Source of the DNA: Nocardia aurantiaca
GTDB taxonomy: Bacteria > Actinomycetota > Actinomycetes > Mycobacteriales > Mycobacteriaceae
NCBI RefSeq assembly: GCF_009708175.1
Contig: NZ_WMBB01000021.1
Span: forward strand, 29,582-93,581
Direction of reading: 5' to 3'
Length of the DNA stretch: 64,000 bases
Position numbers and translations under genes: made by a program. Below the pieces are notes generated by a model. It saw nothing but the letters and a program-made list of their open reading frames with translations, was not told the origin of the DNA and searched no databases. Shown in pieces: positions 1 to 10,574 of the stretch (positions within the stretch are counted from its first letter, which is position 1; each line of letters begins with the position of its first letter).

Positions 1-147
1 TGCTCATCTTCTCGCCGCTGGCATCGCCGCTCGCTCTTGCTACCGGACTTCGCGGGCGAAATATAAGATGTCTATACTCTGATATGCGCATTATTGCATG
101 AAAATGCTGCATGCCGGACCGGTCGCGGGTTGCGCATCGGCACGGGC

Positions 148-363
148 CTAGCGTCGGCGTAGCACAGCGACCAGCAGCCCTGCCAGCATGAGTAGCAGGA
201 TGGCCGACCCTACCCAGATCTCGGTGTCGCTGTAGTCCGGAACCTGGTCGGGCACCGAGCCGGTGGCCAGCAGGATCGTCCCGAGGTGGCCGCCCAGGCC
301 AGCGGTCATCACCATGATCGGCACGTCCTTCCGAATCGCCGCGTCACGCTTGTGGCACTCCCG
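148..363 (-). pseudogene. Possible C-terminal remnant of a membrane protein
   Basis: An open minus-strand frame ends in a stop at 148-150 and is bounded upstream by a stop at 364-366. It reads like the tail of a membrane protein: a charged stretch (KRDAAIRKD), a hydrophobic segment (VPIMVMTAGLGGHLG), a short acidic loop, a strongly hydrophobic helix (AILLLMLAGLLVAVL) and a basic RRR end. No convincing start or ribosome binding site is visible, so it looks like a decayed or truncated gene. I cannot name a family. Bases 1-147 hold only an AT-rich patch around 61-115. Confidence 0.3.
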
Positions 364-487
364 TCATGGTCGATCCGATCGCCCCGCCGGGCAAGCATCC
401 GGGCGTAAGGATTTCGTCAGGCTGAATCGGACGCCGCGCGAAACCGGAGTAGTGGGATGAATGTTGGGTTTCGCACACTGGCTAACA

Positions 488-501
488 AGCAAGCGCTTGG
501 G
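488..501. promoter_or_regulatory. KstR2-like palindromic box
   Basis: The sequence AGCAAGCGCTTGGG contains the perfect palindrome CAAGCGCTTG. It matches the published KstR2 motif AnCAAGnnCTTGnT at every defined position but the last (G for T). It lies about 220 bp before the acyltransferase gene. Flanking GCTAAC repeats at 481-486 and 504-509 may belong to the same site. That it is a TetR-type operator is inferred from the motif alone. Confidence 0.35.
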
Positions 502-717
502 TTGCTAACGTGGATGGGGCAGGAGGACGGTGACGGGCATCTGTCGCAACGCAGCGACGTCCGTACGCTGAACCGGACCGCGCATTTGCGGCCGTCGGAG
601 CGATCAATGGGGATGTGACCCGGGGGTAATTCAATTCGGCTCGACGTCGATTCATCGGCGTCATGGGTGTCGTTGCGTGCCGCCCGTCCCCGGCATAGCA
701 ATCGACAGGAATGGCTC

Positions 718-1566
718 ATGACCGAAACAAAGGTAATTCCCGACCCGAACCACCCGCTGCTGACCCTGGCCCGGGCCTACACCGACTACTTCACCCCGGC
801 CGTCACCGGGCTGGAGAACCTGCCGGTGTCCGGACCGGCGCTGGTCATCGGCAACCACTCGTCCATCTACTGGGCCCCCGAGGTGTGGATCACCTTCATG
901 GCCATGCTGGAACGCCGTCCCGACGAGCCCAGCTACGGCGTCGCGCACGACATCCTTTTGCGCGCACCGATTCTCGGTCAGAGTTTGCGTCAGTTCGGCG
1001 TTATACCGGCCTCGCGCGAGTCGGCGGCGAAGGGCCTCAAGGACGGCGGTGCGGTCATGGTGTACCCCGGCGGCGACTGGGAGGCCTGCCGCCCATGGAC
1101 CGATCGTGGCAAGATCGACTTCGCCGACCGCAAGGGCTTCGTGCGGCTCGCCCTGGAGATGGGCGTCCCGGTGATTCCCGCGGTGGCCAATGGCGGCCAC
1201 GACTCCATCTTCGTGCTCAGCCGGGGCGAACGCACCGCGCGACTGCTGCGGCTGAACAAGCTGCTGCGCGCCAAGGTGTTTCCGTACACCGTGGGTGTGC
1301 CCTTCGGTGTCGCGCCGATTCTGCCGCAGCTTCCGCTGCCCGCCGCGGTGACCGTCAGCTTCCTGCCCGCCCTGGACTGGTCCACCGAGCCGGGCGATCC
1401 GGAGAACGCCGATCTGGTCGACGGGTACTACGCCCGGACTGTCGAGACCATGCAGGCCGAACTGGACCGGCTGCGCGCCGAGACCCCCAACCCGGTGGCC
1501 GCCGGCATCAAGAAGCACGTGGCCGGGCTGCCCGGACCGTTGAAGGGTCTGGCAGAACTGCTGTAG
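718..1566 (+). CDS. PlsC-like lysophospholipid/glycerol acyltransferase
   Basis: This 282-residue protein resembles the 1-acylglycerol-3-phosphate acyltransferase superfamily, which moves an acyl group onto glycerolipids at the membrane. The acceptor motif GNHSSIYWAPE lies near residue 46; its histidine is followed after four residues by W, where the classic HX4D box has D. The substrate-binding motif VYPGGDWEACRPW is near residue 115 and a GVPVIPAVANGGH segment follows. These features match the mycobacterial-type subfamily. The start at 718 was chosen over one 51 bases upstream because CAGGAA lies just before it and the conserved region begins there. A strong hairpin follows the gene. The exact acyl donor and acceptor cannot be read from the sequence. 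Confidence 0.8.
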   Translation: MTETKVIPDPNHPLLTLARAYTDYFTPAVTGLENLPVSGPALVIGNHSSIYWAPEVWITFMAMLERRPDEPSYGVAHDILLRAPILGQSLRQFGVIPASRESAAKGLKDGGAVMVYPGGDWEACRPWTDRGKIDFADRKGFVRLALEMGVPVIPAVANGGHDSIFVLSRGERTARLLRLNKLLRAKVFPYTVGVPFGVAPILPQLPLPAAVTVSFLPALDWSTEPGDPENADLVDGYYARTVETMQAELDRLRAETPNPVAAGIKKHVAGLPGPLKGLAELL

Positions 1567-1615
1567 TCAGCTCCGCTGTTGGGGGACAGCGGATTTCGTC
1601 ATAGGAGCCTGCGAG

Positions 1616-1652
1616 GGGCGCCGGGTGCGGAGAGATTCCGCACCCGGCGCCC
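1616..1652 (+). terminator. Strong hairpin terminator after the acyltransferase
   Basis: Arms of 16 bp (GGGCGCCGGGTGCGGA and its exact complement) enclose the loop GAGAT. It lies 50 bp after the stop codon of the acyltransferase. No long T-run follows, as is common in high-GC actinobacteria. Confidence 0.75.
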
Positions 1653-2099
1653 TCATTCCGCGTCCGGGGTTCGTTCGCGACGATGCTGGGCGGTTACGCT
1701 CGACCTGCGCGCGGGCAAACGCACCGTATTGCTCGCGCTCGCACCGCGTTACGCGAGCCCCGATCGGCGCGACGCGCTGATCGGCAATCCTCGCCTGTAC
1801 CTGCACGGCGACACTCTCCGTCGCGAGATCCTCAGCGCCACAGCGCTTCCCAGGGTGGAGCGGATAACCCATGACCGATGGTTGCTCATGCAGCGCACCT
1901 CGCCCACGCGCCCTTCCCGCCCGCCGTGGTGTCCGGTCTGCGGAGCATCGCCGACGCCGTCATCGCCCGACCCGCTGACCGCCCGGTGCTGCGGACGCAC
2001 TCCGCCCTGCCGGTATGGTTAACTCGCGGCAAGCGCCGGGTGGCCGGAACGCATCAGCCCTCCCCGACGTTGCCCCAGAAGGCCGAGAGGGTGGAAAGC
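1653..2099. other. 447-bp stretch without a confident gene
   Basis: An open plus-strand frame through about 1690-1890 has G/C-biased third positions and protein-like stretches such as LDLRAGKRTVLLALAPRY, so it may be a small hypothetical gene or the remnant of one. No start with a clear ribosome binding site supports it. The last 100 bases should hold the promoter of the next operon. Confidence 0.25.
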
Positions 2100-2669
2100 A
2101 TGGTGCGCCTTGTACATTCGGTAGTCCCCGCGATCGGGGCGGTGGGAGCACTGGCCGTCGCCCTGGTGGTGCCTCCGCTGCTGTCGGCGGCGGTGCCGGT
2201 CCGCGAGACCGCCGTCGCCGCCGGGGCCAGCATCACATTGACCGCGACCGGCATCGGGTCCGTGCACGGCGGCACCGACCCGGCCAATGCCATCGTCTTC
2301 CGGACGCCCGAGCAGATGCGGCGGCTGGCGACCGGCGACGAATCCATCGCGGTCCTGAAATCCGATATAGGCGACCAGCGGCTGTCGGTGTCGGTGGTCG
2401 ACGGCATCACCGACTTCGCCACCGCCGCACCGCGCATGCTGCTGCCGCTGCGCGCGGCCGGAGTCACCGTGCGCTTCGACGGGGGAGTGGTGGACGCCGG
2501 CGACTTCCACGGCCTCACCTGCGTGCTGCCCGACACCGCGGGCGGGGTGTGCGCGGTGGCCGGCAGCGCGGACGTGGGCGTGACCGTCCTGGTCACCGGC
2601 CCAACCCGGGAAGCCGGATTCCGCGTGATCGCGGCCGTGCTGAGCTCGAGCAAGGCGATCGAGGCATGA
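2100..2669 (+). CDS. Exported or membrane-anchored protein of unknown function
   Basis: The 189-residue product starts with a hydrophobic segment (GAVGALAVALVVPPLLSAAV, residues 12-31) that should act as a signal peptide or anchor. The rest is a soluble domain with two nearby cysteines (LTCVLPDTAGGVCAV), probably a disulfide outside the cell. I do not recognise a family. The start at 2100 follows GAGAGGGTGGAAAGC, a good ribosome binding region. The stop overlaps the next start in ATGA, so it is translationally coupled to the PrsW-like protease. That coupling makes it a candidate partner or substrate of the protease, but this is inference from position only. Confidence 0.65.
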   Translation: MVRLVHSVVPAIGAVGALAVALVVPPLLSAAVPVRETAVAAGASITLTATGIGSVHGGTDPANAIVFRTPEQMRRLATGDESIAVLKSDIGDQRLSVSVVDGITDFATAAPRMLLPLRAAGVTVRFDGGVVDAGDFHGLTCVLPDTAGGVCAVAGSADVGVTVLVTGPTREAGFRVIAAVLSSSKAIEA

Positions 2670-3763
2670 GCTGGTTCCAGCCGCGCTCGCTGCTGTTCTG
2701 GGTCTACTGCCTGGCCGTCATGGCCGGGCCCCTGCTGTTCCTGCTGCAGGCCGCGGGACAGGTGTGGTTCGCCGGCGCGCCCGCCCTGGCCGCGCTGCCC
2801 ATCACCGCCGCCACCCTGCTGGTGATCGGGCGAATCCTGTTCGCGCTGGATCCCTTCCGGGCCCGCCGCCACCTCGGCGCACCCATGGTGATGGGCGCGA
2901 TGTGGGGCGCCACGGTGTGGACCGGGCTGGCCATGTGGGCCAACGACCACCTCAGCCGCGTCATCGCCAACCTGTTCGGCGACCGTTTCGCCGTGAATTG
3001 GAGCGCGGCCATCGCCGCGCCCATCGACGAGGAGTACATCAAGGCGATCGGCATCGCCGTGGTCGCGACCCTGTTCCGGGCCCGACTGACCCGGCCCATG
3101 CACGGCCTGCTGCTCGGCGCGACGGTCGGGCTGGGCGCTCAGATCGCCGAGGACTGCCTCTACAGCACCCAGACCGCATTGTCCTCTCCGCAGGACCCGG
3201 TGGTGGATGTGATCCTGGTGGCCGTGCTGCGGCTGGTCACCGCGCTCACCTCGCACTGGGTCATGTCGGCGCTGGCCGGCGTCGGCATCGTGCTGGCGCT
3301 CATTCGCACCGACCGGTCCTGGTTGTGGCGGCTGGGCGTCTTCGCGCTGTTCTACGCGCTGGCCTTCACCATGCACTTCCTCTTCGACGCACCGCGTCCG
3401 CCCGGTCCAGCCCTGCTGTCGACCTACCTTCCCATCCTCATCGACCTGGTTATCTTCGCCATCGCCTACGCCTGGGTCCTGACCACCGAGCGCCGCTGGT
3501 TCCGCGAGCTCATCGGCCGCCCGGCCGCCCGCAGCGTCGGCACCGAGGCCGGGCTGGAACCACTGCTCACCTATCACCGCCGCCGCAAAGCCCGTGCCGC
3601 CCTGCGGCATTCGACCGGATGGACCCGCAAACAGGTCCTGGCCTACGAGCGCGGGCTGTTGGACCGAGTCACCGACCTGGATCTGGTTGCGCCACAGCAA
3701 CCTTCACCGCTGAGCGGGTTCGGGATGGGGCCCGGTGGCGGGGGTGGGCGTTACAGCTGGTAG
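2666..3763 (+). CDS. PrsW family intramembrane metalloprotease
   Basis: This 365-residue multi-pass membrane protein carries the signatures of the PrsW/CAAX-like protease fold: E122-E123-Y-I-K (EExxK), GLLLGATVGLGAQIAED with a conserved glutamate, a later H in TSHWVMSAL, and HFLFDA near residue 236. In this fold glutamates and histidines from separate helices bind the catalytic metal. PrsW of Bacillus cleaves an anti-sigma factor; the substrate here is not evident. About eight hydrophobic segments are followed by a basic cytoplasmic tail (HRRRKARAALRH) and a glycine-rich end. Its start overlaps the stop of the exported protein upstream. Confidence 0.85.
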   Translation: MSWFQPRSLLFWVYCLAVMAGPLLFLLQAAGQVWFAGAPALAALPITAATLLVIGRILFALDPFRARRHLGAPMVMGAMWGATVWTGLAMWANDHLSRVIANLFGDRFAVNWSAAIAAPIDEEYIKAIGIAVVATLFRARLTRPMHGLLLGATVGLGAQIAEDCLYSTQTALSSPQDPVVDVILVAVLRLVTALTSHWVMSALAGVGIVLALIRTDRSWLWRLGVFALFYALAFTMHFLFDAPRPPGPALLSTYLPILIDLVIFAIAYAWVLTTERRWFRELIGRPAARSVGTEAGLEPLLTYHRRRKARAALRHSTGWTRKQVLAYERGLLDRVTDLDLVAPQQPSPLSGFGMGPGGGGGRYSW

Positions 3764-3821
3764 CGGATTTCACGCGTGCCGATGACCAGCGCCGAATGGC
3801 TGGACGCTAGCGTGAGTCAGT

Positions 3822-4700
3822 ATGAGTGAGGGTCAGACGCCGCCCGTCGAGCCTCCGCAAGCGCGGGCGGAGGAGCTACTGCAACGCCGCCAGCAAGCGT
3901 TGTGCAACTATCTCGACGCCAGCGCCGATATCGCCGCCACCCGCATCCGCGCCAATCTGAGCGGCTGGCAGCGCTGGCTGCAACAGCTGCCCCGCTCGCC
4001 GGTCACCCGCGCCACCGCTCGCCGTGACGCCCTGGTCCGGGATCTGTCCGTGCACGGTGTCGGCGCCGACGACCATCGCTGGGGAGCGCTGTCCGGCGCC
4101 TTCATCCGCAGCCTCGGCACCCCCTACTGTCTGGAGGACACCCTCTCCGGCCTCGCCCTGCGGTACGGCGGCGCGGCCCCGCATTGGGCCCGCCGTCTGC
4201 GCGTCCTCTCCCGGGCCACCGAACAGGCACGCCCCCTGGCCGCGGTCGGCGATCGTGCCGTCGTCGCCGACCTCACCGAGGACCTGCTGGCCGTCACTCT
4301 CACCGCCCCGGACGAGGCCGCGCGGCAAGAGCTTTCCGACCACCTGCCCGGCGTGCTCAGACCGGTGCCCTTCGACATCGAATCCCTGCGCCGCTCCGAC
4401 TCGCTCGTCGAGGTGGTCTTCGAGATCTACGCAGACACCGTCAAACTCGACAGCATCACGGTGAACCCGGAACTGCGCGGCGCCGGTCTGGGCACCGCGG
4501 TCCTGCAACAGCTGTGCCGGGCCGCCGACGCCCATCACCTCTACATCGTCGGGCAGCTGGTCCCGACCTTCCGCGACGACGACTCCGCCGTCCCCATCCT
4601 CGCCGCCTGGTGCCGCAACCACGGCTTCGCGGTCAATGAACGCCTTGGCGGCCGCATCGCCCGTTCGCCGATGAGCGTCCCCGACCCCGCCCCTCGATAA
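3822..4700 (+). CDS. Protein with C-terminal GNAT-like acetyltransferase domain
   Basis: The product has 292 residues. The C-terminal third carries an acetyl-CoA binding signature: a beta strand (VKLDSITVNPEL) followed by RGAGLGTAVLQQLCRAADAH, the R-x-G-x-G/A loop and helix of the GNAT fold. The N-terminal 170 residues are rich in A, R and L, with an acidic and aromatic-poor helical look; I do not recognise them. The start has only a weak purine stretch upstream. A bidirectional hairpin separates it from the convergent mycolyltransferase. Substrate unknown. Confidence 0.6.
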   Translation: MSEGQTPPVEPPQARAEELLQRRQQALCNYLDASADIAATRIRANLSGWQRWLQQLPRSPVTRATARRDALVRDLSVHGVGADDHRWGALSGAFIRSLGTPYCLEDTLSGLALRYGGAAPHWARRLRVLSRATEQARPLAAVGDRAVVADLTEDLLAVTLTAPDEAARQELSDHLPGVLRPVPFDIESLRRSDSLVEVVFEIYADTVKLDSITVNPELRGAGLGTAVLQQLCRAADAHHLYIVGQLVPTFRDDDSAVPILAAWCRNHGFAVNERLGGRIARSPMSVPDPAPR

Positions 4701-4715
4701 CCGCCCCCGAGACGG

Positions 4716-4755
4716 CGAAGCGCCGCAGGCCGATTCGACGGCATGCGGCGCTTCG
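4716..4755. terminator. Bidirectional terminator between convergent genes
   Basis: Arms CGAAGCGCCGCA (4716-4727) and TGCGGCGCTTCG (4744-4755) are exact complements around a 16-nt loop. The hairpin lies between two convergent genes and can serve both. Confidence 0.75.
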
Positions 4756-4766
4756 CGGCGGCTGGA

Positions 4767-5786
4767 TCAGGCGGGGATGCCCATGCTCGCGGCCATCATA
4801 GGCCACGAGTTGTGCAGCGCCGCTTCCCAGTACGGCCAGTAGTGGGTGCCGACCGGGTCGAACTGGTAGGTGGCCGGAATGTTCAGCGAGTCCAACTTGG
4901 CCTGCAGGTTGTGGGTGCAGGAGTTGACCGCGCCCTCGATGATCATGCCCAGCGCCAGGTTGACGTCACCCTGGATGCCCGGGGAGGACTTGGTGTAGTA
5001 CTCCACGTCGCGCATCAGCGGGATGCCGCTGCCGCTGGAGATGTAGAGCTGGGTGCCGCGCAGCTTCTCGGCGTTGACCACCGGGTCGTTGGCGGCCCAC
5101 AGCGGGCTGTCGGCCGGGCCGTACATGTTGTTGGTGTTGCCACCGGCCCAGGTCTCCACGGCCAGCTTCACGAACTGGCGGCCCATCGGGTCGGAGATCT
5201 GCGCGCATCCGCTGTAGGCGGCCACCGACTTCCACAGGCCCGGCTTGGCCTCGGCCAGCTGCAGCACCGAGGTGCCGGAGGTGGACAGTCCGGCCAGCGC
5301 GTTGACGCCGGTGGCGCCGAGGGTGGTGTCCAGCAGCGGCGGCAGCTCCTGGGTGAAGAAGGTCTGCCACTTGTTCAGGCCGAGCTGCGGATCCGACTGC
5401 TGCCAGTCGGCGTAGTAGCTGCCGCGCCCGCCGATCGGCTGGATGACATTGACCTGCTTGTCGGCCAGGAAGCCGAGGGCATTGGTCTGGGCGTTCCAGC
5501 TGGCCGTGCCCTCGCCGGCATCGAGCCCGTTGAGCAGGTACAGGTTGGGGGCGGGCTGGGACTCATCGACCGGACGCTGCACGTCGACGGTGATGTCCTT
5601 GTCCATGGCCGCGGAGTAGACCTTCAGATGCCAGGTTCGGCCGTCCTTGGTGACCGAGGTGACGGCCGGGGCCTTGTCCTGGTCGGCCGAGCCGGTACCC
5701 ACGGCCAGCGCCGCGGACAGGGCGGCGGTCAGGGCCACGGCGGCGGTCCGCAGGGCGGTCCTATTACGGAGTGCAGAGAGCTTCAT
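4767..5786 (-). CDS. Ag85-like mycolyltransferase (secreted esterase)
   Basis: The 339-residue product has a basic N-terminus and a signal peptide (TAAVALTAALSAALAVGTGSA, cleavage near residue 34). It then follows the antigen 85 / corynomycolyltransferase esterase fold: NLYLLNGLDAG oxyanion region, nucleophile elbow GLSTSG with Ser168, and a late histidine in VGTHYWPYW. These enzymes transfer mycoloyl groups between trehalose monomycolate and other trehalose or arabinogalactan acceptors in the envelope. The start at 5786 gives a clean signal peptide; a longer in-frame start at 5870 would add 28 polar residues and spoil it. Several paralogues are usual in Nocardia, so the acceptor cannot be assigned. 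Confidence 0.85.
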   Translation of the reverse strand: MKLSALRNRTALRTAAVALTAALSAALAVGTGSADQDKAPAVTSVTKDGRTWHLKVYSAAMDKDITVDVQRPVDESQPAPNLYLLNGLDAGEGTASWNAQTNALGFLADKQVNVIQPIGGRGSYYADWQQSDPQLGLNKWQTFFTQELPPLLDTTLGATGVNALAGLSTSGTSVLQLAEAKPGLWKSVAAYSGCAQISDPMGRQFVKLAVETWAGGNTNNMYGPADSPLWAANDPVVNAEKLRGTQLYISSGSGIPLMRDVEYYTKSSPGIQGDVNLALGMIIEGAVNSCTHNLQAKLDSLNIPATYQFDPVGTHYWPYWEAALHNSWPMMAASMGIPA

Positions 5787-5983
5787 CGAACAGCTGATTC
5801 CAGTCCTCGGGCCACGCTCGGCCTCATCGTCGATCAGTGCCGGGACCCGGATTTTCCGGTCCCCCGACACGCTATGTCTTGTGTCAAGGAAAAACTGTTA
5901 CCTGACAAAGCGTTTGCAGGGTAGCCCTAAAACGCCGGGCACGCCGCCGCGACGGTGTCGGCCCAGCATGCGACCATCGAAAG

Positions 5984-6433
5984 GTGACCAGCAAACCCGC
6001 CGAGGAACAGCGTCTGCGTGATCTGGCGCGGCTGCGTCGCGTCCGGGACCGCATCGATCGGGAGTACGCACAACCGCTGGATGTGGAGGCGCTGGCCCGC
6101 GACGCCCACATGTCGGCCGGGCATCTGAGCCGCCAGTTCCGGGCCGCCTACGGCGAATCGGTGTACGCCTACCTGATGACGCGGCGCATCGAGCGGGCCA
6201 TGGCCCTGTTGCGACGCGGGGATCTGAGCGTCACCGAGATCTGTTTCGCGGTCGGCTGTTCCTCGCTGGGCACCTTCAGCACCCGGTTCGCCGAACTGGT
6301 AGGGATGCCGCCCAGCGTCTACAAGCAGCAGATGGCCGATGCCCCCGAGGGCATGCCCTCCTGCGTCGAGAAACAGGTGACCAGACCGATCAGGAATCGA
6401 GAAGCCCAGGCGATTGCCCCGCAACTAGCCTGA
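5984..6433 (+). CDS. Short AraC family transcriptional regulator
   Basis: This 149-residue protein is essentially an AraC-type DNA-binding domain. The first helix-turn-helix is DVEALARDAHMSAGHLSRQF, then the linker YLMTRRIERAMALLRRG, and the second HTH is VTEICFAVGCSSLGTFSTRF ending in the conserved GMPPSVYK. No sugar- or ligand-binding N-terminal domain is present. The start is GTG with AAAG just upstream. The gene lies 5 bp before a VOC protein, and a UvrA-like gene follows. The AraC/VOC/UvrA-like order recurs in actinobacteria, so it probably regulates these neighbours, perhaps in response to a toxic compound. Confidence 0.85.
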   Translation: MTSKPAEEQRLRDLARLRRVRDRIDREYAQPLDVEALARDAHMSAGHLSRQFRAAYGESVYAYLMTRRIERAMALLRRGDLSVTEICFAVGCSSLGTFSTRFAELVGMPPSVYKQQMADAPEGMPSCVEKQVTRPIRNREAQAIAPQLA

Positions 6434-6438
6434 TCGAC

Positions 6439-6852
6439 ATGGATATCACCATTTCAGCGAGCTTCCTCCCGCACAATGACGCCGACGCCGCGCTCGCCTT
6501 CTACCGCGACGCGCTCGGCTTCGAACTCCGCAAGGATGTCGGCTACAACGGGCTGCGCTGGCTCACGGTGGGCCCGCCCGAACAGCCCGGCACCTCCATC
6601 GTGCTGCACCCGCCGGCCGTGGATCCGGGCATCACCGAGGACGAGCGCAAGCTTATCGTCGAGATGATGGCCAAGGGCACCTACGGCAGCCTGCTGCTGG
6701 CCTCGACGGACGTCGACGCCGCCTTCGAGAAGTTGCAGAGCAACGAGGTGGTCGAGATCGTCCAGGAACCGACCGATCAGCCATACGGCATCCGCGACTT
6801 CGCCGTGCGCGACCCCGCGGGCAACTTGGTCCGCATCCAGCAGGCTTCCTGA
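6439..6852 (+). CDS. VOC family protein (glyoxalase/bleomycin resistance fold)
   Basis: The 137-residue product has the two beta-alpha-beta-beta-beta modules of the vicinal oxygen chelate fold: the first with DADAALAFYRDALGFELRKD, the second ending in FAVRDPAGNLVRIQ. Such single-domain proteins either bind a drug or carry out metal-dependent lactam, ring-cleavage or isomerisation chemistry. A start-proximal ribosome binding site is weak; its position 5 bp after the AraC gene suggests coupled translation. Operon context with a UvrA-like ATPase suggests protection against a toxic or DNA-active compound, but the ligand is unknown. Confidence 0.8.
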   Translation: MDITISASFLPHNDADAALAFYRDALGFELRKDVGYNGLRWLTVGPPEQPGTSIVLHPPAVDPGITEDERKLIVEMMAKGTYGSLLLASTDVDAAFEKLQSNEVVEIVQEPTDQPYGIRDFAVRDPAGNLVRIQQAS

Positions 6853-6888
6853 CCGTCCTATCGCCACGCCCCACAGATGGAGACCCGC

Positions 6889-9270
<2,382 letters not shown>

Positions 9271-9362
9271 CTGCGCCAACGCTCCGGAAGATCCCGGCCC
9301 GCCGGGAATATCAGCGACCGCCAGCGGTTGATCGTGGCTGCCGATGGAAGGGAGTGACTGCG

Positions 9363-10574
9363 GTGAACGGGTTTTCGGCCGATGGCCTGAAGAAGGTGAG
9401 CGAGGTACTCGACGGGTACGTCGAGCGGGGCGAGGTGGTCGGCGCGGTGGCCGCGATCTACCGGCACGGGGAACCGGTGCAGGTGGACACGTCCGGGTGG
9501 CGGGATCGGGCTGCCGGGCAGCCGATGCGGCGCGATACGCTCTTCCGCATCGCCTCCATGACCAAGCCGATCACCGCCGTGGCGGCGCTGACACTGGTGG
9601 ACGAGGGCCGGATCGGGCTCTCGGATTCGGTCGATACCTGGCTGCCGGAACTGGCCGACCGCAAGGTCATGCGGGATCCGGACGGCTCGCCCGAGGACGT
9701 GGTGCCCGCCGAACGCCCGATCACGGTCGAGGATCTGCTCACGTACCGGCTGGGTCTGGGCTGGGGCCGCTCCAGCCTCGCGCCCCAATTGTTCGCCCTC
9801 ACCGCCGATCCCATCGCGAGCGCGATCGGCGTCGCGAACGCGGAGCGGCTCGCGCCGGACGAGTGGCTGCGCCGGGTCGGCGAGCTGCCGCTCATCGCGC
9901 AGCCCGGCACCATCTGGCGCTATCACACGGCCTCGGATATCCTCGGCATCCTCATCAGCCGGGTGGCCGGGCAGCCGCTGGAAACCGTGCTCCGCGAACG
10001 AGTCCTGGACCCGCTGGGCATGGCGGACACCGGATTCACCGTCCCCGAACATGAACGAGACCGCCTCAGCGTGCTGTACGGCCCCGACGATGCCGAGCTC
10101 GATCGGCCCGCCACCACGGCGTGGGGCGAACCGCCGCTGTTCCCCTCCGGCGGTGCGGGCCTGGTCTCCACGGTGGACGACTACGGCCGCTTCGCCCGCA
10201 TGCTGATCGAGGGCGGCGAGCTGGACGGGGTCCGGATCCTGTCGGCCGAGACCGCCGCCGCCCTGAGCCGCGATCACCTCACCCCTGAACAACACGCGGC
10301 CGCCCCCTTCAATCCGCCACTGGGCCAGTTCATCTGGGCCGATCAGGGCTTCGGCTACGGCGTGAAGATGCAGACCGAACCCGGCACCGGCGTCCCCGGC
10401 GTCGGCACCCTCTCCTGGCCGGGTGGCTTCGGCACCGCCTGGTACGCCGACCCCGAAAAGAACCTGGTGGCACTGCTTTTCGTCCAATCGGCCAATATCA
10501 TCATCGCCGCCGAATGGCGCAGCCCGCTCGGCGACGACTTCCTCACCGGGGTCTACGGGGCCCTGGTCGACTAG
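9363..10574 (+). CDS. Serine hydrolase of the class C beta-lactamase family
   Basis: The 403-residue product carries the S-x-x-K motif SMTK (Ser65-Lys68) that gives the nucleophile and general base. A second motif lies at WRYHTASD, where Y-x-N has become Y-H-T. The C-terminal region GYGVKMQTEPG holds the usual third element. Such proteins are esterases or D-aminopeptidases more often than true beta-lactamases. There is no signal peptide, so it is cytoplasmic, which argues against antibiotic hydrolysis. The GTG start at 9363 has AAGGGAG 8 nt upstream; GTG at 9354 overlaps that site. Its stop shares a CTAG with the convergent trpS stop. Confidence 0.8.
   Translation: MNGFSADGLKKVSEVLDGYVERGEVVGAVAAIYRHGEPVQVDTSGWRDRAAGQPMRRDTLFRIASMTKPITAVAALTLVDEGRIGLSDSVDTWLPELADRKVMRDPDGSPEDVVPAERPITVEDLLTYRLGLGWGRSSLAPQLFALTADPIASAIGVANAERLAPDEWLRRVGELPLIAQPGTIWRYHTASDILGILISRVAGQPLETVLRERVLDPLGMADTGFTVPEHERDRLSVLYGPDDAELDRPATTAWGEPPLFPSGGAGLVSTVDDYGRFARMLIEGGELDGVRILSAETAAALSRDHLTPEQHAAAPFNPPLGQFIWADQGFGYGVKMQTEPGTGVPGVGTLSWPGGFGTAWYADPEKNLVALLFVQSANIIIAAEWRSPLGDDFLTGVYGALVD

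Noticed and set aside
4743..5924. A 393-codon frame opposite the mycolyltransferase
   Set aside because: No domain or start signals; the minus strand shows signal peptide and catalytic motifs.
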